DNA from: Hymenobacter negativus
GTDB lineage: Bacteria; Bacteroidota; Bacteroidia; Cytophagales; Hymenobacteraceae
DNA: 64,000 nt
Reading direction: 5' to 3'
NCBI RefSeq assembly: GCF_017571495.1
Contig: NZ_JAGETZ010000001.1
Span: 682,001-746,000 of the forward strand
Shown: positions 22,970-31,016 of the stretch, piece by piece
How the letters are laid out: each line of letters starts with the position of its first letter
How positions within the stretch are numbered: the stretch's first letter is position 1
Notes under the pieces: model-generated
What the model saw: only the letters and a program-made list of their open reading frames with translations
What the model was told of the DNA's origin: nothing
Database searches by the model: none
Program-made: the position numbers and the translations under genes

Positions 22970-25171
22970 ATGAAGCACGCTAGTACTATATTATTAGCCC
23001 TGAGCTTAGGTGCGTTGGAGGCTCAAGCTCAAACAGCTCCTCCAGCTCCTGCTAAAGCCAAGGCACCCGTTAAAGCTAAACCGCTGGTAAAGGCTCCTGC
23101 TAAGCCTTGGGTCAAAGCTCCAGCTAAGCCCTTGGTGAAAGCTCCAGCCAAGCCCTGGGCCAAAACTCCAGCTCCTATTAAGCCCGCTCCCGCAAAGCCA
23201 ATTCCGGGGAAGCCCGCACCGGCTCAGGCAGTGGTGCCAGCCAAGGCCGCAGCCCCCGTAAAACCGGCTCCGATGAGTAAAGTGCCCGCGCCTGCTCCTG
23301 CCCCATCGGTCGTACCGGCTGATGCTCCTGTGCTGCCAGTGCCAGCGCCAGCCGCCAAGGCTCCCGCTCCACCCAAGCCCGATACGGGCCCGGCCGTGCG
23401 TTACACCTTTGCCTTCCCCAACGCCGTGCACCACGAAGCCAAGGTGACGGCCACGTTCTCAGGCGTGCCTGCCGGACCGCTGCATGTACGCATGGCGCGC
23501 AGCTCGCCGGGACGCTACTCGCTGCACGACTTTTCCAAAAACGTGTACTACGTGGTGGCTACTGACGGCAGCAACCATCCCTTGCAGCTGGACCGCCCCG
23601 ACCCCTATGGCTGGGACGTGACGCCAGCCGCCGATGGCACCGTTATTTTCAGCTACACGCTCTACGGCGACCAGACCGATGGCACTTACGTGGGCATCGA
23701 CCAGCAGCACGCCCATCTCAACGCGCCGGCCGCAATGTGCTATGCCACCGGCCTGGAAGGCCGTGCGGCCGAAGTCAAATTTGAGTTGCCTGCTACCTGG
23801 AAAGTAGCGACGCAGCTACGCCCCGGTGCCGAGAAGAATATCTTCACGGCCCCCAACATGCAGTACCTGATGGACAGCCCCATTTCCCTGGGCGCACAGC
23901 AGGTACGGAGCTGGCAGGAAGGCGACCAGACCATTGAGCTGGCTGCGCTCTACCTCGGCTCGAACGCGGAGCTGGACGGTTATGCCAAGAAAATTCAGAA
24001 GGTGGTGAAAGAGGAGAAGGCCGTGTTTGGCGAAATGCCCGTTTTTGATTTTGGGCGCTACACATTCATTGCCGATTACCTGAGCCAAGCTTCCGGCGAT
24101 GGCATGGAGCACCGAAACTCGACCTCGCTCACTAGCCCACGCCCGCTGAAGGACGAGGACGAAACCCGTAACCTGGGCACCGTAGCACACGAATTTTTCC
24201 ATGCCTGGAACGTGGAGCGCCTGCGTCCGAAAGACCTGGAGCCCTTCGACTTTCAGCGGGTGAACATGAGTGATAACCTCTGGTTTGCCGAAGGCTTCAC
24301 GCAGTATTACGGCCGCCTGGCCCTGCGCCGGGCCAAGCTGATTGAGGACGAGGAGTTTTTTGATGATATCAGCCGCTGGGTGAACCTACGCCAGAACAGC
24401 CCCGGCGCCCGCTACGCGTCGGCCATTGACATGAGCCGCCAGGCCGCCTTCACCGACCGTGCGGGCAACGGTGCTCCTATCAACCTGGTGAACACCAACT
24501 TGTCGTATTACGACCAGGGCGCCGGCATTGCCCTGGTGCTCGATTTGCAGCTGCGCCAGCACCACCGCTCTTCGCTCGACAAGTTCATGCAGGCCCTGTG
24601 GCTGCAATACGGCAAGAAGCAGAGCGTCTACGCGCCTACCGCGCCTTACACCACCCGCGATTTGCAGCGCGTGCTGGGCGAGGTGAGTAAGGACACGGTA
24701 TTTGCCAGCCGCTTTTTCCGACAGTATGTGTACGGCCGCGAGCAGCCGCGCTTCAGCGAAAACCTGCTGGTGGCCGGCCTAGCCGTAATTCCGACGCGAG
24801 CCCTAGGCGCCGCGCTATCAAACCAGGTAGAATTTGACGAAGAGGGCCGCTGCTTGGTGGCCAACAACACCCAGATTGGCTCGGGCCTGTACAAGGCTGG
24901 CATCGACCGCGGCGACCAGTTGGTAGTACTCGACGGCCAGGAGCTGAAAAGCGCCGGCGACCTCGACGGTGTGCTGCACAAGCACTCGCCCAGCGACGTG
25001 GTATTCGTGAAAGTGAAAACCCGCGGCGGGGTGGAGCGCACTACCCAGCTCATCCTAGCCGAAGACCCCAACGTGGGCGTGAAGCCTGTGGAAGCGGTGG
25101 AGCGCATGGTGCTGTCGCCGGCCCAAAAAACCCTGCGCGAAGCTTGGCTCGCTAGCCAGGCGTCCAACTAA
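22970..25171 (+). CDS. M61-family glycyl aminopeptidase with PDZ domain, 733 aa
   Basis: An exported metallopeptidase. A signal peptide (ILLALSLGALEAQAQ) is followed by about 120 residues of Lys/Pro/Ala repeats. The M61 N-terminal beta domain starts near YTFAFPNAVHHEAKVTATFS. The zinc site HEFFH is at residues 407-411, with the third ligand in FAEGFTQYY (Glu about 441). A PDZ domain lies near 620-710 (GLYKAGIDRGDQLVVLDGQE). M61 enzymes release N-terminal Gly or Ala from peptides. The length exceeds the usual 600 or so because of the repeat region. A CAACTTTG box at 22904-22911 may be its -7 element. Confidence 0.92.
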   Translation: MKHASTILLALSLGALEAQAQTAPPAPAKAKAPVKAKPLVKAPAKPWVKAPAKPLVKAPAKPWAKTPAPIKPAPAKPIPGKPAPAQAVVPAKAAAPVKPAPMSKVPAPAPAPSVVPADAPVLPVPAPAAKAPAPPKPDTGPAVRYTFAFPNAVHHEAKVTATFSGVPAGPLHVRMARSSPGRYSLHDFSKNVYYVVATDGSNHPLQLDRPDPYGWDVTPAADGTVIFSYTLYGDQTDGTYVGIDQQHAHLNAPAAMCYATGLEGRAAEVKFELPATWKVATQLRPGAEKNIFTAPNMQYLMDSPISLGAQQVRSWQEGDQTIELAALYLGSNAELDGYAKKIQKVVKEEKAVFGEMPVFDFGRYTFIADYLSQASGDGMEHRNSTSLTSPRPLKDEDETRNLGTVAHEFFHAWNVERLRPKDLEPFDFQRVNMSDNLWFAEGFTQYYGRLALRRAKLIEDEEFFDDISRWVNLRQNSPGARYASAIDMSRQAAFTDRAGNGAPINLVNTNLSYYDQGAGIALVLDLQLRQHHRSSLDKFMQALWLQYGKKQSVYAPTAPYTTRDLQRVLGEVSKDTVFASRFFRQYVYGREQPRFSENLLVAGLAVIPTRALGAALSNQVEFDEEGRCLVANNTQIGSGLYKAGIDRGDQLVVLDGQELKSAGDLDGVLHKHSPSDVVFVKVKTRGGVERTTQLILAEDPNVGVKPVEAVERMVLSPAQKTLREAWLASQASN
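23090..23173 (+). repeat. 24-bp tandem repeats encoding VKAPAKPW/L units
   Basis: Three and a half units of 24 bases (starting at 23090, 23114, 23138 and 23162) encode KAPAKPWV, KAPAKPLV, KAPAKPWA and KTPAP. Position seven alternates Trp and Leu. They belong to the Lys/Pro-rich linker between signal peptide and peptidase. Confidence 0.85.
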
Positions 25172-25191
25172 TTTTTGGCGTTAGCTGAAGA

Positions 25192-25247
25192 TGGCCCCGG
25201 CGGCCGGTATCGCATGCCTGCGAGCCGGCCCGCCGGGGCTTTTTTTG
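25192..25247 (+). terminator. GC-rich rho-independent terminator
   Basis: GGCCCCGGCGGCCGG pairs, with small bulges, with CCGGCCCGCCGGGGC and is followed by a T run (TTTTTTT). It lies about 20 bases after the peptidase stop and isolates the next gene cluster from read-through. Confidence 0.8.
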
Positions 25248-25284
25248 GCCCTACCATTCTCGGCGCTTGATTGCCTAATATATT

Positions 25285-25292
25285 TACCTTTG
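25285..25292 (+). promoter_or_regulatory. Candidate -7 box for the envelope cluster
   Basis: TACCTTTG matches the Bacteroidota -7 consensus. The nearest TTG upstream (25267-25269) is at 15 bases, shorter than usual. The leader to the first gene of the cluster would be about 95 bases. Confidence 0.45.
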
Positions 25293-25392
25293 AATAGCTG
25301 AAAGCGGTTCTTACACCGTAAATACCCATTAGTCCTGCCCGGACTGGGCATTTCAACCATCGCTTTGCTTCACTTCCTTTTCTATTCCCATC

Positions 25393-26091
25393 ATGGAGAT
25401 TTTCGATAAGCTAACGAACGCTGCTAAAGATTTTTTTATCGAGCCACAGGAAGGTGCTCCGGCGCCTGCCACGCCGCCCACCACCCAGTTTGGCGCGTCG
25501 GCACAGCCGGCGGCGCCAGTCACAGCGGGCGCTCCTGGCCCCATTGCAGTACCCGCTGTAGGGCAGGCCGAGCAGCGCCACCTCGACCACATTGCGGGCC
25601 TGCTGGCCGGCGATGGTAAGGATTTCGGGGCCTATATGAAAATGGTGAAGAGCATGGCCGCCGCTGGCCTGAGTGGCCCCATGCTTTATCAAACAGCCTA
25701 CAACGCTTTTTCGGCGGTGAATGGTGGGACGGTGCCGGCCCTGCTAGCTTCGGCGGCCCAGTTTGAGCAGGCCCTGGCCGCCGACCGCGAAAAGGTGCTG
25801 ACCCGCCACCGTGAAAAAATGGGCGAGGCCAATGCGCCGGGCGGGGCCCCCGGCCCCGTGGTGCAGCTCACGGCCCAGGAAAAAAAGCTGGCCGCCGAGT
25901 TGGCCGAGCTCTCCCGTCAGATTCAGGCCAAGCAGCAGCAGCTCCAGCAGGTGCAGCAGCAGCTAACCGAAGAGCGGCAGAAAACACAGGCGGCGCTGGC
26001 ATCGTACGAATTGGCCAACTCGGCGGCGTTGGCCGATTTGCAGGCCCACCGCAAGGCCGCGGAGTCCTTTTTGAATGCCACGGCTAAATAA
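25393..26091 (+). CDS. Soluble coiled-coil protein, first gene of the envelope cluster, 232 aa
   Basis: No signal peptide or membrane helix. The first residues (MEIFDKLTNAAKDFFIEP) could form an amphipathic helix able to touch the membrane. A Pro/Ala linker (about 20-58) and a helical core (about 60-150, HLDHIAGLLAGDGKDFGAYM) follow. A strong coiled coil, about 160-230, contains LTAQEKKLAAELAELSRQIQ and QQQLQQVQQQLTEE. The core has the look of proteins encoded next to PspA-type genes, but I cannot name the family. It is 51 bases from the PspA-like gene, so most likely in one operon and perhaps a partner of its coiled coil. Confidence 0.75.
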   Translation: MEIFDKLTNAAKDFFIEPQEGAPAPATPPTTQFGASAQPAAPVTAGAPGPIAVPAVGQAEQRHLDHIAGLLAGDGKDFGAYMKMVKSMAAAGLSGPMLYQTAYNAFSAVNGGTVPALLASAAQFEQALAADREKVLTRHREKMGEANAPGGAPGPVVQLTAQEKKLAAELAELSRQIQAKQQQLQQVQQQLTEERQKTQAALASYELANSAALADLQAHRKAAESFLNATAK

Positions 26092-26142
26092 GTAGTACGG
26101 CTGGCTTAAGCCAGCTCCTTTCCATTTCTTTCTTTACGCTTA

Positions 26143-27138
26143 ATGAATACTCCTTTGCTTGGCCCGCCTTCGCCCGCCGATGGCCTGCCCTCCTGGCAAA
26201 AACCCGAGAAAGTAGCCGCCTGGGTTTTCGTAGCTGTGCTCGCCGGCATGGGCGTGTACTACTGGGGCCAGATTCTGCCCTACCTCATTGATATTGTATT
26301 TGATACAGTGAAGCTGGGCATTGGCCTGGGAGTGCTGTTCGTGCTGTTTCTGCTGGCTACGAATAAGCGGATTCAGACTGGATTGTGGTACATGGGGCAG
26401 CGCATTTTTCGGACGGCAGCCAGTCTTTTCGTGAACACCGACCCCATCGGCATCATGGAAGACTACATCCGCAACACCGAGAAGGAGGCGCGCAACATGG
26501 AGGAGGAAGTGGGCCACATTGAGGGAGCCAATGAGCTGGTGAAGCGCAAGATGGACGCCAACCGCACCCAGATGCAGGAATATCTGGCGCTGGCTGATTC
26601 GGCCCTGCGCCAAGGCGAAAAGGACAGCGCCGATAGCTACGCCAGCCGCGCCGCCCAGCTCGAAGACTACAACCGCCGCCTGCAGCCCATGGCCACTACC
26701 ACGGCCAACGTGAGCCTGGTGATGCGCCAGATTCTGAAAGCCGCGCTGCGCCAGATTGACAACAGCAAGTTCAAAGTCAACCTGTTGAAGGACGAGTACA
26801 CGCTGGTAAAACGCACCAGCTCGGGCATGCGCGCCGCGATGAACATCCTGCGCGGCGACCCCGACAAGAAGTACTTCTTCGACCTGGCCACTGACCGCGT
26901 GGCCCAGGACATGGCCCAGCAATTGGGCCAAATCAAGCAGGCCATGCGCTACTCGCAGGAATTCGTGAAGGAGATGGACATCCAGAACGGCGTGATGAGC
27001 GAGAAAGGCCAGCGCCTGCTCGACAAATACCAGAAGGGCGAATTCAACGCCATTATGGACAATGAGGCCCCCGTACGCATGAATGTGGCCGCCACGCGCC
27101 AAGCCACAGACGATGCCTACGGCAAGCTCCTTGATTAA
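26143..27138 (+). CDS. Membrane-anchored PspA-like coiled-coil protein, 331 aa
   Basis: Two N-terminal membrane helices (about 24-46, VAAWVFVAVLAGMGVYYWG, and 58-74, GIGLGVLFVLFLLATNK) precede a long helical part. Its plan recalls PspA/Vipp1: DPIGIMEDYIRNTEKEARNM, then LALADSALRQGEKDSADSYA, matching the A..AL..G.edlA pattern of PspA. PspA proteins are peripheral and protect stressed inner membranes. A version with its own transmembrane hairpin is unusual. Confidence is good for the coiled coil and anchor, and moderate for true PspA homology. A palindrome separates it from the binding-protein gene. Confidence 0.8.
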   Translation: MNTPLLGPPSPADGLPSWQKPEKVAAWVFVAVLAGMGVYYWGQILPYLIDIVFDTVKLGIGLGVLFVLFLLATNKRIQTGLWYMGQRIFRTAASLFVNTDPIGIMEDYIRNTEKEARNMEEEVGHIEGANELVKRKMDANRTQMQEYLALADSALRQGEKDSADSYASRAAQLEDYNRRLQPMATTTANVSLVMRQILKAALRQIDNSKFKVNLLKDEYTLVKRTSSGMRAAMNILRGDPDKKYFFDLATDRVAQDMAQQLGQIKQAMRYSQEFVKEMDIQNGVMSEKGQRLLDKYQKGEFNAIMDNEAPVRMNVAATRQATDDAYGKLLD

Positions 27139-27140
27139 GG

Positions 27141-27265
27141 GAATGTGAAAGTGTGCGGAGTATGAAAGATGTGATGATTTGCGCGTACGCATTCTCACAT
27201 CTTTCATACTCCGCATATCTCTTTGCTTCTCATACTTCCCACATTCAGCACATTCTCACATTTTC
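27141..27265. repeat. Inverted repeat with perfect 21-bp core, inside the cluster
   Basis: The core arms are 27154-27174 (TGCGGAGTATGAAAGATGTG and one more base) and 27195-27215. Looser outer arms, GAATGTGAAAGTGTG on the left and CACATTCTCACATTTTCCC words on the right, extend it to 27265, six bases before the next start. It could modulate transcription between the two genes. Confidence 0.85.
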
Positions 27266-27270
27266 CCTAA

Positions 27271-29049
27271 ATGACCACACGCGGTAAAGTCCTCATTGCC
27301 ATTATCATCCTTGTCGGATTATATTTTGGCATCAACAAGCTTACGTCCAGCAACCTGCTGTTTAAGAAAGCCGCGACGGAGTCGGTGCTGCTCAATTCGA
27401 TTGAGTTGCCGGCAGCCAGCAGCGGCAACGGCGTGAATACCGTGGTACCTCTGGCCGCACTGCCTGGCAGCACCCCGGCCGAAAAAGGCACACCCATCGT
27501 GTGGGAAGTAATGGCCTGGAACAGCCAGATGGCTGGTATGTTGGCTAACGGCGGCCCGCGCACCACCACCGGCTCGGCCATGGCCGCCAATGGCATCGAC
27601 ATGCAGATTGTGCGTCAGGACGACGTGAGCAAGATGCAGGCCGACCTGGTAAAAAACGCGGCCGACCTTTCATCCAACCCCGCTACGCCGGGCCTGATTG
27701 TGAGCATCATGGGCGACGGCCTACCCGGCTTTTCGGCCGTGCAGGAAGAGCTAAAAAAGGCCGGTACGCAACTGCAGATTATCCCGTATTCGGTGGGCAA
27801 AAGCTTTGGCGAAGACAAGCTGATGGGCCCGAAAGAGTGGCTGGATAACCCCAAACTGGCCCTGGGCAAAACCATTGCCTGCTACCTGCGCGATGGCGAC
27901 CAGAACATTGCCCTGAAATGGTGCGCCGACAACGGCCTGAAAGTGAACCCCGACGAAACCTCCTACGACCCGCAGGCCGTGAACTTCATGTCGGCCAGCG
28001 ACTTTCTGGTAGCGGCGGAGAAGTACATTCTGGGCAAGCCGGAAAGCCGCGATAAAATTGTGGACGGCAAAAACACCGGTGTAAAAATTGACGTCGTAGC
28101 CGACGCTGTGGCCACCTGGACGCCCGGCGACGTGAACATTGCCAAGGAAAAGGGTGGCCTGGTGAAAATCGTATCGACCAAGGAATATTCTAACCAGATG
28201 CCCAACATCATGGTGACCACCAAGCGCTGGTACGACGCCCACCAGAAGGAAGTAGAAGGCCTTATTCTGGCCCACGCCGTAGCCGGCGACCAAGTCAAAT
28301 CGCACCCCGAGGCGCTGAGCCACGCCGCCGATATTTCGGCCGCTGTATATGGCGACAAGGACAAAAATGGCGGCTACTGGCTGAAGTACTACAAAGGCGT
28401 GAGCGAGGCCGACCGCAACGGCGAAGTAGTGGAATTGGGTGGTAGCAAGGTATTTAATTTCAGCGATAACTTGAACCTGTTTGGGTTGAACGAGGGCGGC
28501 ACCAACATCTACGCCTCGGTGTACAAGGCTTTTGGCGACGTGCAGAGTAAGCTGTACCCCAAAGAACTGCCCAGCTACGTGCCGCTCGACCAGATGCTGG
28601 ACCTCACACCGCTGAAGAACATTCAGGCCCGCTACAAGGGCAAGAACGTGGCCCCAGCCGAAACCCAGAAGTTTGCCGCCGGCGAGGAAATCCGCCAGAA
28701 CGTGAGCAAGCGCGCCTGGAACATCGAATTCAACTCGGCCCAGAGCACCTTCACCCCCGCTGCCGAAAAAGAATTGAACCAGTTGTTTGACGACTTGGTG
28801 GTGGCCGGCAGCCTGAAAGTGGCCGTGCATGGCCACACCGACAACTCCGGCGACCCGCAGGTGAACCAGCAGCTCAGCGAAGACCGCGCCATGGCTGTGC
28901 GCCAGTGGCTGGAACGCAAGAGTAGCAGTGCCTTCCCCGACGGCCGTATTCAGGTGTACGCCCACGGAGCTACCGAACCGATAGCCAGCAACAGCACGCC
29001 CGCCGGCAAGGCCAAGAACCGCCGCGTAGAAATCGTGCTGGGCAACTAA
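27271..29049 (+). CDS. NitT/TauT-type substrate-binding protein fused to OmpA peptidoglycan-binding domain, 592 aa
   Basis: An uncleaved-looking N-terminal anchor (VLIAIIILVGLYFGINKL, residues about 6-23) is followed by a periplasmic binding domain, roughly 75-440. Its segment ATWTPGDVNIAKEKGG and MPNIMVTTKRWYDAHQKEVE is typical of NMT1/TauA-like proteins. From about 490 there is an OmpA-type domain: HGHTDNSGD (520 on), LSEDRAMAV and KNRRVEIVL, keeping the Asp and Arg that bind diaminopimelate. The protein should bridge the inner membrane and the peptidoglycan while serving the permease and ATPase that follow. The solute is unknown. Confidence 0.88.
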   Translation: MTTRGKVLIAIIILVGLYFGINKLTSSNLLFKKAATESVLLNSIELPAASSGNGVNTVVPLAALPGSTPAEKGTPIVWEVMAWNSQMAGMLANGGPRTTTGSAMAANGIDMQIVRQDDVSKMQADLVKNAADLSSNPATPGLIVSIMGDGLPGFSAVQEELKKAGTQLQIIPYSVGKSFGEDKLMGPKEWLDNPKLALGKTIACYLRDGDQNIALKWCADNGLKVNPDETSYDPQAVNFMSASDFLVAAEKYILGKPESRDKIVDGKNTGVKIDVVADAVATWTPGDVNIAKEKGGLVKIVSTKEYSNQMPNIMVTTKRWYDAHQKEVEGLILAHAVAGDQVKSHPEALSHAADISAAVYGDKDKNGGYWLKYYKGVSEADRNGEVVELGGSKVFNFSDNLNLFGLNEGGTNIYASVYKAFGDVQSKLYPKELPSYVPLDQMLDLTPLKNIQARYKGKNVAPAETQKFAAGEEIRQNVSKRAWNIEFNSAQSTFTPAAEKELNQLFDDLVVAGSLKVAVHGHTDNSGDPQVNQQLSEDRAMAVRQWLERKSSSAFPDGRIQVYAHGATEPIASNSTPAGKAKNRRVEIVLGN

Positions 29050-29067
29050 TCGCCCAACCAACGTATC

Positions 29068-29165
29068 AGAACGTCATGCTGAGCGCAGCCGAAGCAGCTC
29101 TACCGCAGTAGCAACTATTTACGCTCGCGGTAGAGCTGCTTCGGCTGCGCTCAGCATGACGTTCT
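29068..29165. repeat. Perfect 39-bp inverted repeat (ATGCTGAGCGCAGCCGAAGC family)
   Basis: The arms 29068-29106 and 29127-29165 are complementary in all 39 positions around a 20-base loop. The arms begin AGAACGTCATGCTGAGCGCA. Relatives are at 30821, 35497, 40814, 44032 and 44480. It lies between the binding-protein and permease genes of the same cluster. Confidence 0.93.
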
Positions 29166-29190
29166 TTCCTTTCCTTCTTTCCTCTTCGCT

Positions 29191-29970
29191 ATGATAAAAG
29201 ACTTATTTGTTCCTAACGCCAAGCCACGCCCCTCGGTATTCCTTACCATGGTGGCGTGCCAGGTGCTTTTCCTGCTGCTGCTGTGGCTGTTTTATCCCCT
29301 GCAGCTGTTCCCAACGCTGCGGGAAGTGCTGGCCTCTTTCAAAGACCTGGTTACCACGCAGGGGCTGATTCAGGAATTATGGGCCAGCCTGACGACCGCG
29401 CTGGGCGCGCTGGCCATTGCCACGGTGCTAGCGCTGCTTATCTCTTACCTGACGGCGCTGCCCTTCTTCCGGCCCATTGCCTATGCGGCCAGCAAAATGC
29501 GCTACCTGACGCTCACCGGCCTCACCTTTTTCATGGCCCTGATGGTGAGTTCAGGGCACCAAGTAAAATTATCGGTGCTGGTTTTTGGAGCTACCGTGTA
29601 TTTGGTAACGGGTATGACGAGCGTAATTCTGACCACGACGCAGGAGGAAATGGACCACGCCCGCACGCTGGGCATGAGCGAGTGGCGCAGCTTCTACGAA
29701 GTGGTGGTGCTGGGCAAGCTCGATGAGATGCTCGAAGTCGTACGCCAGAACTTCGCCATCATCTGGACCATGATTACGCTCGTCGAAACCCTTTACCAGT
29801 CCGAAGGCGGCATCGGCCTGCTGCTCTACAAACAGAACCGATACCTGCATTTGGCGGGCGTGGTGGCCATTCAGCTGGTCATTCTGGCCACCGGCGCGGT
29901 ACAGGACTACGTATTTGAGTTTTTGCGCCGCATGTTCTTCCCCTACTCCACCCTCAGCACCGCAAAATAA
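29191..29970 (+). CDS. ABC transporter permease, SsuC/TauC type, 259 aa
   Basis: An inner-membrane permease with about six helices (first LTMVACQVLFLLLLWLFYPL). The cytoplasmic coupling (EAA) loop is visible in EEMDHARTLGMSEWRSFYEV. It belongs to the binding-protein-dependent type I importers of the nitrate/taurine kind, matching the upstream binding domain. The stop codon TAA shares its last base with the ATG of the ATPase gene (TAATG at 29968-29972), so the two are translationally coupled. Confidence 0.9.
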   Translation: MIKDLFVPNAKPRPSVFLTMVACQVLFLLLLWLFYPLQLFPTLREVLASFKDLVTTQGLIQELWASLTTALGALAIATVLALLISYLTALPFFRPIAYAASKMRYLTLTGLTFFMALMVSSGHQVKLSVLVFGATVYLVTGMTSVILTTTQEEMDHARTLGMSEWRSFYEVVVLGKLDEMLEVVRQNFAIIWTMITLVETLYQSEGGIGLLLYKQNRYLHLAGVVAIQLVILATGAVQDYVFEFLRRMFFPYSTLSTAK

Positions 29971-30794
29971 TGTCCGATTATACTTACCAAGAACCCATTC
30001 TGTCGCTACGCGACATTTCGATGCAGTTTGGGGGCGAGGTTATTCTGCGCGATATCAGCCTGGATGTGCTGAATGTGGTGCGGCCGGGCGTGCAGCAGGG
30101 CCAGGTAGTGGGATTTTATGGCCGCTCGGGCATCGGAAAGTCGGTACTGTGCCGCATCATTGCGGGGCTGTTGCCACCCACCACCGGCACTGTGCAGGTG
30201 GCCAACCCCCAGCGGCCCGTGGTGCCCGGCGACGTGGGTTTCGTGCAGCAGCGCTACCCACTCTTCAACCACCGCACCCTGCTCGACAACCTGCTGGTGG
30301 CTGCTGGCCGCAAGCACGCCCCCGCCGAAGCCAAAGCCCGCGCCGAGGATTTTCTGACGCGCTTCGACCTGGCCCAGCACCGGCGCAAGTACCCCGCCAT
30401 GCTCTCGGGCGGGCAGCGGCAGCGGGCGGCCATTGCCCAGCAATTGCTCTGCTCCGAACACCTGATTATTCTGGATGAGCCGTTTTCGGGCCTCGACATT
30501 GCGATGATTGACGAGGTGAAGAAAATCATCATGGAAGTGACCACACTGGATGAGTTGAACACCGTCGTCATCGTCTCGCACGACCTGGCCACCACCACTG
30601 CGCTATCGGATACGCTGTGGCTGCTGGGGCCAGAGCGCGACGCGGCCGGGCAGTGCGTGCCGGGTGCCACCATCAGCAAACAGCACCAGTATAACCTGGC
30701 CGAGATGGGGCTGGCCTGGCAGCACGGCATTCAGGCCCGGCCGGAGTTCGTGCAGCTCATCGAACACCTAAAGGACGAGATTCGGAAGACCTAG
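29970..30794 (+). CDS. ABC transporter ATP-binding protein, 274 aa
   Basis: The nucleotide-binding subunit for the permease just upstream, with which it overlaps by one base. Walker A is GRSGIGKSVL (about residue 50), the Q-loop is in VGFVQQRYPLF, the signature LSGGQRQRAAIAQ, Walker B LIILDEPFSGLD and the H-loop VIVSHDLATT. The segment before Walker A is longer than usual (LDVLNVVRPGVQQGQVVGFY). The C-terminal tail after the H-loop (about 60 residues) has no regulatory domain I can name. Confidence 0.93.
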   Translation: MSDYTYQEPILSLRDISMQFGGEVILRDISLDVLNVVRPGVQQGQVVGFYGRSGIGKSVLCRIIAGLLPPTTGTVQVANPQRPVVPGDVGFVQQRYPLFNHRTLLDNLLVAAGRKHAPAEAKARAEDFLTRFDLAQHRRKYPAMLSGGQRQRAAIAQQLLCSEHLIILDEPFSGLDIAMIDEVKKIIMEVTTLDELNTVVIVSHDLATTTALSDTLWLLGPERDAAGQCVPGATISKQHQYNLAEMGLAWQHGIQARPEFVQLIEHLKDEIRKT

Positions 30795-30820
30795 CCAAGG
30801 GCATCTTTGGCGCAAAACAC

Positions 30821-30924
30821 CGGCGTGCCAAGCGCAGCCGAAGCAGCTCTATCGCAGTAGTAATCCTTTTGAGCAGGGTTAGTACAGCAGTAGAGGCGCT
30901 GCGGCTGCGCTCGGCACGACGGCG
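30821..30924. repeat. Imperfect inverted repeat of the GCGCAGCCGAAGCAG family
   Basis: CGGCGTGCCAAGCGCAGCCG and following bases pair imperfectly with GCGCTGCGGCTGCGCTCGGC near 30896-30918. It is a diverged copy of the 29068 element, placed after the ATPase gene. Confidence 0.8.
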
Positions 30925-31016
30925 TTATTTCTCGATTTAGGCAGTTGTATCATCGCACGGCGTGTAACATTGCAGCAATATAAGCGTCTTCTTTCATCTC
31001 ACTCACTCTTCTTTCT

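Noticed and set aside
26140..27216. Minus-strand open frame opposite the PspA-like gene (about 358 codons)
   Set aside because: Same reason: the plus strand has a coherent coiled-coil protein, while the antisense product has no domain-like pattern.
27751..29061. Long open frame on the minus strand, opposite the binding-protein gene (about 436 codons)
   Set aside because: It is the antisense of a clear coding sequence in a GC-rich genome, where such frames arise by codon bias. Its product is low complexity and rich in His, Val and Gly, and has no start context.
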